Of a DNA stretch of 54,075 bases, positions 24,738 to 31,639 are shown one piece after another. The position numbers were made by a program, and so were the translations under genes. The stretch's first letter is position 1. Each line of letters starts with the position of its first letter. The notes under the pieces were generated by a model that made no database searches, was not told the DNA's origin, and worked only from the letters and a program-made list of their open reading frames with translations. This stretch comes from an uncultured Christensenella sp. (GTDB lineage Bacteria > Bacillota > Clostridia > Christensenellales > Borkfalkiaceae): assembly GCA_910578065.1 (NCBI GenBank), contig CAJTPB010000014.1, positions 1 through 54,075 of the forward strand, written 5' to 3'.

Positions 24738-25589
24738 ATGCAGACGATCGAAAATAAAAATTTCCCCAACGAACGCGATCTGTACGGCGCAAACGGCGTT
24801 CGGCTTGTCAAATGTACGTTCGACGGCATAGAAGACGGGGAATCCGCCTTAAAAGAATCACAAAACATTGCGCTGGAAGACTGTTTTTTTAATTTACGCT
24901 ATCCCCTTTGGCACGGCGAAAAAATACGTCTTACCCGCGTTACCATGACAGATCGCTGCCGCGCCGCTTTGTGGTATACCCAAAATGCGCAAATCGATCA
25001 CTCGCGCATGCTGGGCATAAAAGCGGTGCGCGAATGCGAAAACGTTTGTATTTCGCATTCGGAAATTTGCTCGCCCGAATTCGGTTGGAAAAGCCGCAAC
25101 CTTAACATTACACAAAGCGACGTTGCTTCCGAATACTGCTTTTTACTCTCTTCCTATCTTGCGTTAAACGGGGTGAATTTTAAGGGGAAATATTCCTTTC
25201 AATACACGGAAAACGTACTGATCGAAAACAGTATTTTAGAAACGAAAGACGCGTTCTGGCACGCAAAAAACGTTACGGTGAAAAATTGCGTCGTAAAAGG
25301 CGAGTACCTGGGCTGGTATTCGGAAAACGTTACCTTTATCGACTGTACGATCGTCGGTACCCAACCCCTTTGCTATTGCAAAAATTTAAAACTGGTCAAC
25401 TGCAAGCTGGAAGAAGCCGATCTCGCATTCGAATATTCCGAAGTGGAAGCGGAACTGATCGGCAGCGTTCTTTCCGTTAAAAATCCAAAAGCGGGAAAAA
25501 TCGTCGCAGACCGCATCGGCGAAATTATTTACACGCAAAACAGCAAATACGAATCCCGCTGCACGATTATTCAAAAACAAGCCGCTTAA
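24738..25589 (+). CDS. DUF3737 family protein (beta-helix-like)
   Basis: A 283-residue protein with short repeated strands such as 'NIALEDCFFNLRYPLWHGEK', 'NVTVKNCVVKGEYLGWYSEN', 'NVTFIDCTIVGTQPLCYCKN'. These resemble pentapeptide/right-handed beta-helix repeats and match the DUF3737 pattern. There is no signal peptide. It starts 3 bp after the previous stop, so it is cotranscribed with the dehydrogenase and reductase. Function is unknown; family genes often sit by LysR regulators and flavin reductases, as here. A strong terminator follows at 25.72 kb. Confidence 0.88.
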   Translation: MQTIENKNFPNERDLYGANGVRLVKCTFDGIEDGESALKESQNIALEDCFFNLRYPLWHGEKIRLTRVTMTDRCRAALWYTQNAQIDHSRMLGIKAVRECENVCISHSEICSPEFGWKSRNLNITQSDVASEYCFLLSSYLALNGVNFKGKYSFQYTENVLIENSILETKDAFWHAKNVTVKNCVVKGEYLGWYSENVTFIDCTIVGTQPLCYCKNLKLVNCKLEEADLAFEYSEVEAELIGSVLSVKNPKAGKIVADRIGEIIYTQNSKYESRCTIIQKQAA

Positions 25590-25715
25590 AAGCGTTTGGC
25601 TGTAATGCCCTTTTGCTCGCGATTATGCGCGCAAAACAGCGAATGTTTTATTATCTACCGTTAAGCAATGTGTTTACCGAACGGTAAGTTTTGCAAAAGG
25701 ATTTCATCGATAATC

Positions 25716-25761
25716 AAAAAGCGGCTGCAAGAAATGTATTTATTCTTGCAGCCGCCTTTTT
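25716..25761. terminator. Bidirectional terminator between DUF3737 and GIY-YIG genes
   Basis: A 13-bp perfect stem (25721-25733 with 25743-25755, GCGGCTGCAAGAA type) is flanked by A5 and T5 runs. It ends transcripts from both converging genes. Confidence 0.92.
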
Positions 25762-25777
25762 CATATGCGCAAATACT

Positions 25778-26467
25778 TTAATTATCGCTTTCTTCTAAAT
25801 GAACGCGGTAAACGTCGATCGCTTCACCGTTTTCATTTTCCCATTTCTTCCAACCGTTTACGTGATACCCCAGCACAACGGCTGCCGCCATCGAAGGCGA
25901 CGTCGCGCGAAAATCTTCCGCCAAAACATTGCCGTTTCGCGCTAACGATTGTCTGCATGCCTTCCAATTTTCAACGGTAAGAGTATTTTTATCGCCGAGA
26001 ACCGCTCCTTTTAAAACGGTCAAATTCCCGTTTTGCGCCGTCATGGTCGCATTTACCTGCACGCCCTTGCCGCGCACAGCCGTTTTTAAATAGTAAACGC
26101 CGTTCGGAATCAACGCACTTTCAACCGCTTCGGTCGCCTGTACGAAAATTTCGCTTTTGCTCTCTTGCGGGGGATAAACGATCTTTCCTTCGAAAGAGGA
26201 TAAAAGCTGTATCACCTCGTTTACATTCATCGAAAATATTTCCGTATTGGAAACTCGGCTTCTGCTAAACAAACTGTCGAGCAGCATTTCTTTTTTATCG
26301 TAATCGCTTACTTCGATCGCAAACTGACGCTTTAACCCGTTAATATTGCGGTAACCGTTATTTTCCAAAAAGCGCATTCTCTGTTCGAAATTCGCGCTTC
26401 CCGTTTTCCCGATTTTTATCAAACCGTCGATTGCGGTCGTCATAACGTAAATAATGCCTTTTGCCAT
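25778..26467 (-). CDS. GIY-YIG-type (T5orf172-like) protein with C-terminal DUF4357
   Basis: A 229-residue protein. The N-terminal 95 residues begin 'KGIIYVMTTAIDGLIKIGKT', matching the GIY-YIG/T5orf172 nuclease-like domain (I-Y-V ... I-K-I-G-K-T). The C-terminal half matches DUF4357, with 'VLKGAVLGDKNT' and 'SPSMAAAVVLGYHVNGWKKW'. This architecture is common in accessory DNA and near restriction or defence genes. AAGGGG precedes the ATG. It is monocistronic, facing the DUF3737 gene. The catalytic activity (DNA cleavage or repair) is not demonstrable from the sequence. The region to its right is more AT-rich than its left neighbours. Confidence 0.9.
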   Translation of the reverse strand: MAKGIIYVMTTAIDGLIKIGKTGSANFEQRMRFLENNGYRNINGLKRQFAIEVSDYDKKEMLLDSLFSRSRVSNTEIFSMNVNEVIQLLSSFEGKIVYPPQESKSEIFVQATEAVESALIPNGVYYLKTAVRGKGVQVNATMTAQNGNLTVLKGAVLGDKNTLTVENWKACRQSLARNGNVLAEDFRATSPSMAAAVVLGYHVNGWKKWENENGEAIDVYRVHLEESDN

Positions 26468-26598
26468 AATTTTTCCCCTTATTCGTACCTTTTTCGTTAA
26501 ACAGCTAAAACGAATTTTTAAAGTATATTGGCACCCAAATTTTTTTTATTATATCATTTTTACAGTAAAATGGCAAATAAAATATAGTATCGTCTGCC

Positions 26599-26748
26599 TT
26601 GCGTAAAGTTTTGGAACAATACTTAAACAAATATACAAAAGCAAAAGCCGAAATGCAATAGATCGGCTTTACCGGCTATGACGAGCACCTTGACTATCTC
26701 GAATTTACGCAAAGAAAAACCGCACGGAAAAGTAATATGGAGATATAA
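26599..26748 (+). pseudogene. Remnant coding fragment with an internal stop
   Basis: A plus-strand frame reads LRKVLEQYLNKYTKAKAEMQ, a TAG stop, then IGFTGYDEHLDYLEFTQRKT and a few more residues to a TAA at 26746. Charged, protein-like composition on both sides of one stop suggests decayed coding DNA. I do not recognise the family. There is no start codon or ribosome site. It lies in a 300-bp gap (26468-26766) otherwise without genes. Confidence 0.35.
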
Positions 26749-26766
26749 TATAGAATAGCAATTTAT

Positions 26767-27258
26767 TTATTTAAACAATATATTATGTTGCTTAAAAAAT
26801 GAAATAGTCCAATTTTTGCAATATTCAATTCCTTTGTCTTTGTAAATTGCGGCAATTATAGCTTCTATATAAACATCGTGTTTGGAATGATAAACTTGGT
26901 TTTCCAAAGGTGCTTCATCTGAAAAGTGCAAATCATTATAAGCATAGCGGAAAATGCCGCTTTCATTACAAAGATTATATAAAGTATTATTATCTTCCAA
27001 CTGTTGCTTTTTTTGGGTAATATCGGCTTTGTCATAATTATTATCAAAAAGATATTCAGTTAAAATAAACTTCAAAAGGGAATCGCCCAAAGTTGCCCAA
27101 GAATCGTTTGTATAATTCCTTCTATTCTTGCCGTCGCCCGAACTGTGAATTCTTTGACAATACATAGCTTTTGTTAGATAGGTAATGTCATTGGGAATAT
27201 AATGTATGAGCACTGCCAATTCTTTTATCTTTGCTATTATTGCGCTTTCCTCTAACAT
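26767..27258 (-). CDS. RNase III-domain-like protein without dsRNA-binding domain
   Basis: This 163-residue AT-rich gene encodes a helical protein with RNase III-type landmarks: 'YTNDSWATLGDSLLKFILTE' aligns with the signature LExLGDxVLxxxxxxYL, and 'SKHDVYIEAIIAAIYKDKG' aligns with the second acidic motif (ADxxEAxIGAIYxD). The Glu normally four residues before the LGD Asp is Ala here, and the second Asp-Glu spacing is one longer, so catalysis is uncertain. It has no dsRNA-binding domain and is near Mini-III size. AGGAAAG precedes the ATG, which lies inside the 3' end of the recombinase gene (71-bp overlap). It may be cargo of the recombinase element. Confidence 0.6.
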   Translation of the reverse strand: MLEESAIIAKIKELAVLIHYIPNDITYLTKAMYCQRIHSSGDGKNRRNYTNDSWATLGDSLLKFILTEYLFDNNYDKADITQKKQQLEDNNTLYNLCNESGIFRYAYNDLHFSDEAPLENQVYHSKHDVYIEAIIAAIYKDKGIEYCKNWTISFFKQHNILFK

Positions 27259-28843
27259 TAGTTCTTTCCTTTATAAACAAACAGCCCCGATAATCGGGGC
27301 TGTGGCGGGCGGGTGGTAATTGCGTTTGAACACTTTTGCCGTAAAGTTTTTCCAAAACCTCTTTCACTTCCGACAGCCGCACGTTTTGTATTTCCTTGCC
27401 GTTGCCTATCGTCAAAAGCGGGTTTATATAATCGTCGGCGACAAACACTTTATAAACAAGGTTGTCTATAATCTGCTTTTGGTGTTCCTTGTCGGCGGGG
27501 TTGCCTTTCAATAGGTTGGCTATATAGTCCAGCAAGTCGTTTTCGCTGACTTGCAAACCGCGCTCGTACTCTAACTGTGTCTTTTGGCTCTCTAAATCTT
27601 TTATCAGTTTTTCGTAGTCGGTCATTCGCTTTTCTATGCTTTCCCGCAGTAATGCGCTTTTCGCCTCGATAAACGCCGTTGTCATTTCCTCAATGTCCTT
27701 GCGCGCTTTCGCTATGCGTGTTTCAAGGCTCTTTATATTGTCCGCGCCCGTCCGCTTGCCGTAATACGCCAGCGTGTCGCGCACGGCTTTTTTTGCGTTC
27801 TCTTTGTCGCTCAAAAAGTTATATACCGATTGAGTAACGTAAAATTCCAGTCGGTCTTTTTCCTCGCGGTGCTTGTCGCATTCGCCTTTTTTCTTGCGCT
27901 TGCAAGCATAGTATAGGTGCGTTTTGCCCGTCTTGCTCGTGCCGCCGTCTGCAACCATAGGCGTTTCACAACGTGCGCAGAACGCTTTGCCCGTCAATAG
28001 GTACGGCACACGCGCCGTTGCCGCTCCGCCTGCAAAATAGCGGTTTGCCGCAAGTCGTTTTTGAACGCGCTCGAATAATGCTTTGTCGATAATAGCGGGG
28101 TATGTGTTCGTGCATAGTCTTTCGCCAAAATAGAATTCGCCCGTGTACTTGGGGTTGACTATGTATTTATCAAACGACTTGCCCGTGAACGGCTTACCAT
28201 TTAGGCGTTTGCCTTGTGCGTTGAGCGCGTCGGCAATTTCTTTTTTCGGCACGCCCTTGTCGTACTCGGTAAAGACATAGCGCACGATTTTCGCTTGCTC
28301 CTCGTCAATTTCAACATACTTTATAAACTTGTCGCGTTTGCCCGCTATCGGCTCTTTGCGTATCTTGTAACCGTAAATCAGAAAACCGCCGCAAAACGTG
28401 CCATTTTCCACGCTGGTGTCAAGTCCTATGCGCACACGCTTTGACAGTCGCTTACCGTATTTCTCGTCGTTCCACTCCAAAAACATTTCGTAGAACTCGC
28501 CGCCTTCGTCGTCGCTGATGGGCTGGGTAGCCGATAATACCCGTATGCCGTAGTCTTGCTTTAACATTTCTTTATACATTATGCTGTCGCGGCGGTTACG
28601 GGCGAAGCGGTCAAACATATACACGATTATGTACTGAAACGCGCCGCTGGCGGCGTCTTTAATCATACGCTGAAACGACGGGCGGCTGTCGTTCGTTCCC
28701 GTTCTTGCCTTGTCGTTGTATGCGTTGACAACATTGTAGCCTTGATTTTCCGCATACTCGCGGCAAATGCGAATTTGGCTTTCTATTGACTGCTCATTTT
28801 GTCCTTGTGAACTGAAACGTGCATAAATAACTGCGTTTTTCAT
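27188..28843 (-). CDS. Large serine recombinase (site-specific integrase/resolvase)
   Basis: A 551-residue recombinase. The resolvase domain starts 'MKNAVIYARFSSQGQNEQSI' with the nucleophilic Ser in YARFSS and Arg-rich 'YMFDRFARNRRDSIMYKEML'. The recombinase domain (about 165-265) includes 'ALNAQGKRLNGKPFTGKSF'. A zinc ribbon follows (CARCETPM...YYACKRKKKGECDKH, about 290-335), then a coiled coil (365-430). The last 30 residues are read through a hairpin (27282-27302) and overlap the RNase III-like gene. AGGAG precedes the ATG. Such proteins integrate and excise mobile elements. It marks the 26.5-31.5 kb segment as mobile, but attachment sites could not be identified. Confidence 0.93.
   Translation of the reverse strand: MKNAVIYARFSSQGQNEQSIESQIRICREYAENQGYNVVNAYNDKARTGTNDSRPSFQRMIKDAASGAFQYIIVYMFDRFARNRRDSIMYKEMLKQDYGIRVLSATQPISDDEGGEFYEMFLEWNDEKYGKRLSKRVRIGLDTSVENGTFCGGFLIYGYKIRKEPIAGKRDKFIKYVEIDEEQAKIVRYVFTEYDKGVPKKEIADALNAQGKRLNGKPFTGKSFDKYIVNPKYTGEFYFGERLCTNTYPAIIDKALFERVQKRLAANRYFAGGAATARVPYLLTGKAFCARCETPMVADGGTSKTGKTHLYYACKRKKKGECDKHREEKDRLEFYVTQSVYNFLSDKENAKKAVRDTLAYYGKRTGADNIKSLETRIAKARKDIEEMTTAFIEAKSALLRESIEKRMTDYEKLIKDLESQKTQLEYERGLQVSENDLLDYIANLLKGNPADKEHQKQIIDNLVYKVFVADDYINPLLTIGNGKEIQNVRLSEVKEVLEKLYGKSVQTQLPPARHSPDYRGCLFIKERTNVRGKRNNSKDKRIGSAHTLYSQ
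27275..27302 (-). terminator. Hairpin at the recombinase 3' end
   Basis: CAGCCCCGAT and ATCGGGGCTG form a 21-bp near-perfect palindrome (27282-27302). On the minus strand TTTGTTT follows. It lies inside the recombinase reading frame, just before the RNase III-like start, so it may attenuate that downstream gene. Confidence 0.5.
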
Positions 28844-28893
28844 TGCCTGCTCCTTTGCGCTGTCTGCTCGGTGTGCGGACTGCGGCTTAAAAA

Positions 28894-29077
28894 TTTGTGT
28901 TCGCTTGGGTGCTTACCCGCCTTAATTAGCCAAAAAATACCGCCGCAGTAAATTGTCAAGGGTTTGCCCCGTAGGGGACGGCGGCTTTATGCCTCACGGG
29001 AGATAAATAGCCGCCCTTGACAATTCGCAAGGCGGTGATACCCACGCCATAAGGCGGTAAGCACAAGCGAACACAAA
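28894..29077. repeat. Nested 184-bp dyad between recombinase and MarR operon
   Basis: The outer arms TTTGTGTTCGCTTG...CGCCTTA (28894-28924) and TAAGGCG...CAAGCGAACACAAA (29050-29077) match with small gaps. Inner arms CCGCC/GGCGG (28940-28944, 29031-29035), AATTGTCAAGGG/CCCTTGACAATT (28951-28962, 29014-29025) and GGCGGCT/AGCCGCC (28980-28986, 29009-29015) continue the symmetry. A small CCCC-GTA-GGGG hairpin (28967-28977) sits within. It could fold into one long cruciform or RNA. No gene fits in 28844-29159. Confidence 0.75.
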
Positions 29078-29159
29078 AAACTATCAAACATTTATTGGAA
29101 TAAAAATACCTAATAAATCTTTTAGATTATAACATATTTATTTTTTTACAGCAAGTTAC

Positions 29160-29188
29160 TTGACAAAAATCGTAAATATATTTATAAT
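29160..29188 (+). promoter_or_regulatory. Consensus sigma-A promoter of the SRPBCC-MarR operon
   Basis: TTGACA (29160-29165), a 17-bp spacer and TATAAT (29183-29188) match consensus fully. The operator-like palindrome TAAGTGTACTTA (29188-29199) overlaps the end of the -10, where a MarR dimer would block RNA polymerase. Confidence 0.9.
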
Positions 29189-29199
29189 AAGTGTACTTA
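29188..29199. promoter_or_regulatory. Candidate MarR operator
   Basis: TAAGT-GT-ACTTA is an inverted repeat directly downstream of the -10 element of the operon that encodes a MarR protein, consistent with autorepression. Confidence 0.5.
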
Positions 29200-29216
29200 C
29201 AATATGGAGGTGTTTT

Positions 29217-29618
29217 ATGTTCAAATACGAAAACTCTGTAACGGGAAAAACAACCGTTCAAAAACTTTGGAATTTATATTCCGATGTCAACAAATGGCAA
29301 TTATGGGATAAAGGGATTAAGTCCGTTAATCTTTTTGGCAATTTTGCCGTATCTACAAACGGCGTTATGAATATGGCTGACGGCTCGGCTTTGCCCTTTT
29401 CGATTGTAGAGTGCGAAATGGAAAAAAGTTTTACTACACAATCAAAACTTGGCAACATAATTGTAACATTCGGACACGAGATTAAACCGTGCGGCGAATT
29501 GATTACAGTTACGCACACTGTTACTATTGAGGGCGGTAACGATATTCAAATGGAGGGTATGGGTAAAGGTATAGTTGCTAATATTCCTGAATGTATGCAA
29601 CGACTTATAGCCCTATAA
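29217..29618 (+). CDS. SRPBCC (START-like) superfamily protein
   Basis: A 133-residue protein starting MFKYENSVTGKTTVQKLWNL, with the SRPBCC pattern: 'LYSDVNKWQLWDKGIKSVNL', an 'FSIVECEMEKSF' strand, 'ELITVTHTVTIEGG', and a C-terminal helix ending 'ECMQRLIAL'. These proteins bind small hydrophobic ligands in a deep cavity. ATG 29217 follows GGAGGTG and a consensus promoter. It is four bases upstream of the MarR gene, so the pair probably forms a ligand-sensing or detoxification unit. The base composition is AT-rich like the mobile segment around it. Confidence 0.85.
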   Translation: MFKYENSVTGKTTVQKLWNLYSDVNKWQLWDKGIKSVNLFGNFAVSTNGVMNMADGSALPFSIVECEMEKSFTTQSKLGNIIVTFGHEIKPCGELITVTHTVTIEGGNDIQMEGMGKGIVANIPECMQRLIAL

Positions 29619-29622
29619 TTCT

Positions 29623-30078
29623 ATGCGATTTTCAGAAATAAAAAATCATAAAGAAAGTACGGGCTTGCTTTTTTGGCAAGTGTCTATGTTATGGCAAAGA
29701 AAAATTAAGAAAGTTTTGCAAGCGTATGATTTAACGCACACGCAATTTGTTATATTGGCAGTTATAGAGGAATTAACCGAACAAGATAAAACGGTTACGC
29801 AAAAGAACATATCGGACTTTTCAATGATAGATGTAATGACTGTATCGTCAACGGTTAGACTACTTGCAAAAAAAGGCTTAATCTCCCGTTCGAAACACGA
29901 AACTGACACACGCGCTAATTCTATCGTAAATACCAATATGGGTAAAAGTCTATTAAGCAAAGCCGTAAAAGCCGTTGATAAAATTGATAGAACATTTTTC
30001 TTGGATAGTGATGCAAACAAAGAGTTACATATTACGCTAACGGAATTATTGAATAAAAATCAAGATACTATATCGTAA
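29623..30078 (+). CDS. MarR-family transcriptional regulator
   Basis: A 151-residue winged-helix protein: 'AYDLTHTQFVILAVIEEL', recognition region 'KNISDFSMIDVMTVSSTVRL', wing 'KGLISRSKHETDTRANSIVN' with the conserved D-x-R, and a C-terminal dimerisation helix. It follows the SRPBCC gene with a 4-bp gap and precedes a small zinc-ribbon gene. It probably represses its own operon through the TAAGT-GT-ACTTA site at 29188. Confidence 0.93.
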   Translation: MRFSEIKNHKESTGLLFWQVSMLWQRKIKKVLQAYDLTHTQFVILAVIEELTEQDKTVTQKNISDFSMIDVMTVSSTVRLLAKKGLISRSKHETDTRANSIVNTNMGKSLLSKAVKAVDKIDRTFFLDSDANKELHITLTELLNKNQDTIS

Positions 30079-30081
30079 TCT

Positions 30082-30261
30082 ATGGAAGAAACAAAAACTA
30101 TAAAAGTGTCATATTATTATGCTTGCTGTCCGAACTGCAAAGCCGTGCTAATTCAAGCGCAAAACGGTTTAGAGGGCTATATCAAATGCCCGAAATGCGA
30201 AAAATACATACACGTTGTAATCAATAACGGAATTATAAGCACAAATATTAAGAACGCCTAA
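30082..30261 (+). CDS. Small zinc-ribbon protein
   Basis: A 59-residue frame starting 3 bp after the MarR stop (ATG at 30082). It contains two Cys pairs, CCPNCK and KCPKCEK, spaced as a rubredoxin-like zinc ribbon, and the tail 'YIHVVINNGIISTNIKNA'. There is no separate ribosome site, so it is translationally coupled to marR. Function unknown; it could be a nucleic-acid or protein-binding accessory. A terminator directly follows and uses its last codons. Confidence 0.7.
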   Translation: MEETKTIKVSYYYACCPNCKAVLIQAQNGLEGYIKCPKCEKYIHVVINNGIISTNIKNA

Positions 30262-30274
30262 AACGGCGTTTTTT
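30253..30274 (+). terminator. Terminator of the SRPBCC-MarR-zinc-ribbon operon
   Basis: AACGCC (30253-30258) pairs with GGCGTT (30265-30270), followed by a T-run to 30274. Confidence 0.75.
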
Positions 30275-30425
30275 CTATAAAATAAGCGATAATCTGACAA
30301 AGCCTTTTATTTTTGCCGCTGTTAGAAATGTTATACTCCGAACGGCGGTTTTTATATTTTTATGCAATAAATACCGCAGAATATTTTAATCTGTTTTCGA
30401 GCCAAATTCAGCATACAAAAAAGTG

Positions 30426-30541
30426 CCGAAACGGAGCAATACCGCCTTAATAGGGTTTGCTTTCGTTCGGTCTTTTTTCATTTATAGGCTACTGCACCCC
30501 GCTGGCGTATTGCACGCTGTTGGGGCTTTTTCTATATACGG
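30426..30541 (+). terminator. Two tandem terminator-like hairpins upstream of the sigma-like gene
   Basis: The first (30426-30478) pairs CCGAA-ACG...GCAA with TTGC...CGT-TCGG and is followed by TCTTTTTT. The second (30494-30541) pairs CCCC...GCGT with ACGC...GGGG and is followed by CTTTTTC. Both precede ATG 30596, so the leader may be attenuated, or one hairpin may end an unseen small transcript. The rest of 30275-30595 holds no gene. Confidence 0.5.
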
Positions 30542-30595
30542 CGAAAACCGCCGATAGCGATTTTTTAAAAAAATCAAAATCGGAGGGTTTTCAAA

Positions 30596-30997
30596 ATGCA
30601 AAAAATCAAATACGAATTTGCGGACGGCACAACAAGCGAAATCGAGGTTACGGACGAATTATACGCTCTGCACTTGGAATTAGTACAACAAGAAAAGCGC
30701 AACCATTGGAAAGAAACACGGCGGCATATCTCATTAAACTATCTGACCGAAAACGGAATAGATTTTGAGGACAAAGCCGCTGATTCTCTTTCCGCATACC
30801 TACGGCGCGAGGACGACGAACGCATACATAACGCAATAACAAAACTATTGCCCGAACAGCAAGCACTAATCAAAAAGATATTTTATGAGGGCAAGACAAT
30901 TACGGAAATAGCAAAAGCGGAAAATGTCGGCAAGTCTGCTATTGCCAACCGCTTAACGCGAATTTACATAAAAATCAAAAATTTTTTTTTGAATTAG
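30596..30997 (+). CDS. Sigma-70 region 4-like regulator of mobile-element type
   Basis: A 133-residue protein. The N-terminal half is acidic and helical ('KIKYEFADGTTSEIEVTDEL'). The C-terminal half is a region-4-like helix-turn-helix: 'ITKLLPEQQALIKKIFYEGK' then 'TITEIAKAENVGKSAIANRL'. Similar short sigma-like proteins are carried by integrative elements of Clostridia. GGAGG lies 7 bp upstream. The last codons run into an A/T-rich tract. It probably controls transcription within the element; it lacks region 2, so it may not act as an independent sigma factor. Confidence 0.85.
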   Translation: MQKIKYEFADGTTSEIEVTDELYALHLELVQQEKRNHWKETRRHISLNYLTENGIDFEDKAADSLSAYLRREDDERIHNAITKLLPEQQALIKKIFYEGKTITEIAKAENVGKSAIANRLTRIYIKIKNFFLN

Positions 30998-31337
30998 ACC
31001 GTGAACTTTTGCCGTTCCCGTGATAAGTAAGACTTTCAATATGCAAATAGAAATATATAAATTTATAGACAACACTTGTAAAAAAAGCAATGACGTGGCT
31101 TAATTGTGTATATATACTATTACCAGTCCACCCCGTAACGTGTAACGTAATTTTAAGCAAATACAAGGCAATGTGCGGGCGGCGACAGCCGCCCGCAGTG
31201 GCGTATAGTATTACCACGCCACTATGTAACACTGTCACACTTTTGGCGTAAAAAAGATAGAAAAAAGTAAATCTATGACGAAAAATATATACTTTGATTT
31301 ACACCTCATAGGGTGGGTTTCTTTGGGTGGGGACATA
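30998..31337. other. Gene-free stretch with hairpins at the right side of the accessory segment
   Basis: No credible gene. Two perfect hairpins stand out: TGCGGGCGG...CCGCCCGCA (31173-31198 area) and GTGGCGT...ACGCCAC just after it, back to back. The repeated 'GTAACGTGTAACG' and 'ACGCCAC' words suggest an element end, but no partner repeat was found at the left side. Confidence 0.35.
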
Positions 31338-31370
31338 GAAAAAGCAACGGGTTTCCGTTGCTCTTTTCTT
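31338..31370. terminator. Bidirectional terminator left of tRNA-Ser
   Basis: AGCAACGG (31343-31350) pairs with CCGTTGCT (31355-31362). A5 lies on the left and a T-rich run on the right. On the minus strand it lies downstream of tRNA-Ser and of the short frame at 31371-31490. Confidence 0.75.
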
Positions 31371-31490
31371 TTACTGCGCTCTGACAAACTTTCCGTTTTC
31401 CCGAACATTGTAGTTGTTTTCATAAGTTGGCGGTTTGGGTTGCCATTCGGCGATAAAGCCCACAAGTCCGTTTATGAAAATGTACTGCAT
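31371..31490 (-). pseudogene. Short fragment ending a former gene (39 codons)
   Basis: A minus frame reads MQYIFINGLVGFIAEWQPKP and ends with RENGKFVRAQ followed by stop. It has no ribosome site, stays open upstream into the tRNA, and looks like the C-terminal tail of a longer protein. It may be a remnant stranded when an element inserted or recombined beside tRNA-Ser. Family not recognised. Confidence 0.25.
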
Positions 31491-31518
31491 TTTATCGGCG
31501 TTAGAACGCGATTGCTCT

Positions 31519-31606
31519 TGGCGGAAGGTGAGGGAGTCGAACCCCCGTTAGCTTTCACTAATCCAGTTTTCAAGACTGGCGCAATCGGCCTCTCTGCCAA
31601 CCTTCC
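31519..31606 (-). tRNA. tRNA-Ser (anticodon TGA)
   Basis: An 88-nt class II tRNA with acceptor GGAAGGT/ACCTTCC, anticodon stem CCAGT/ACTGG around loop CTTGAAA (anticodon TGA), a long variable arm, T-loop TTCGACT and encoded CCA at 31519-31521. It reads UCA and neighbours. Confidence 0.96.
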
Positions 31607-31639
31607 GTTTGAAATTCGCCGAAATATCGGCGAATGTGC

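Noticed and set aside
31519..31606. tRNA-Ser as the integration site of the recombinase element
   Set aside because: No duplicate of the tRNA 3' end was found at the left side of the element, and large serine recombinases rarely use tRNA genes.
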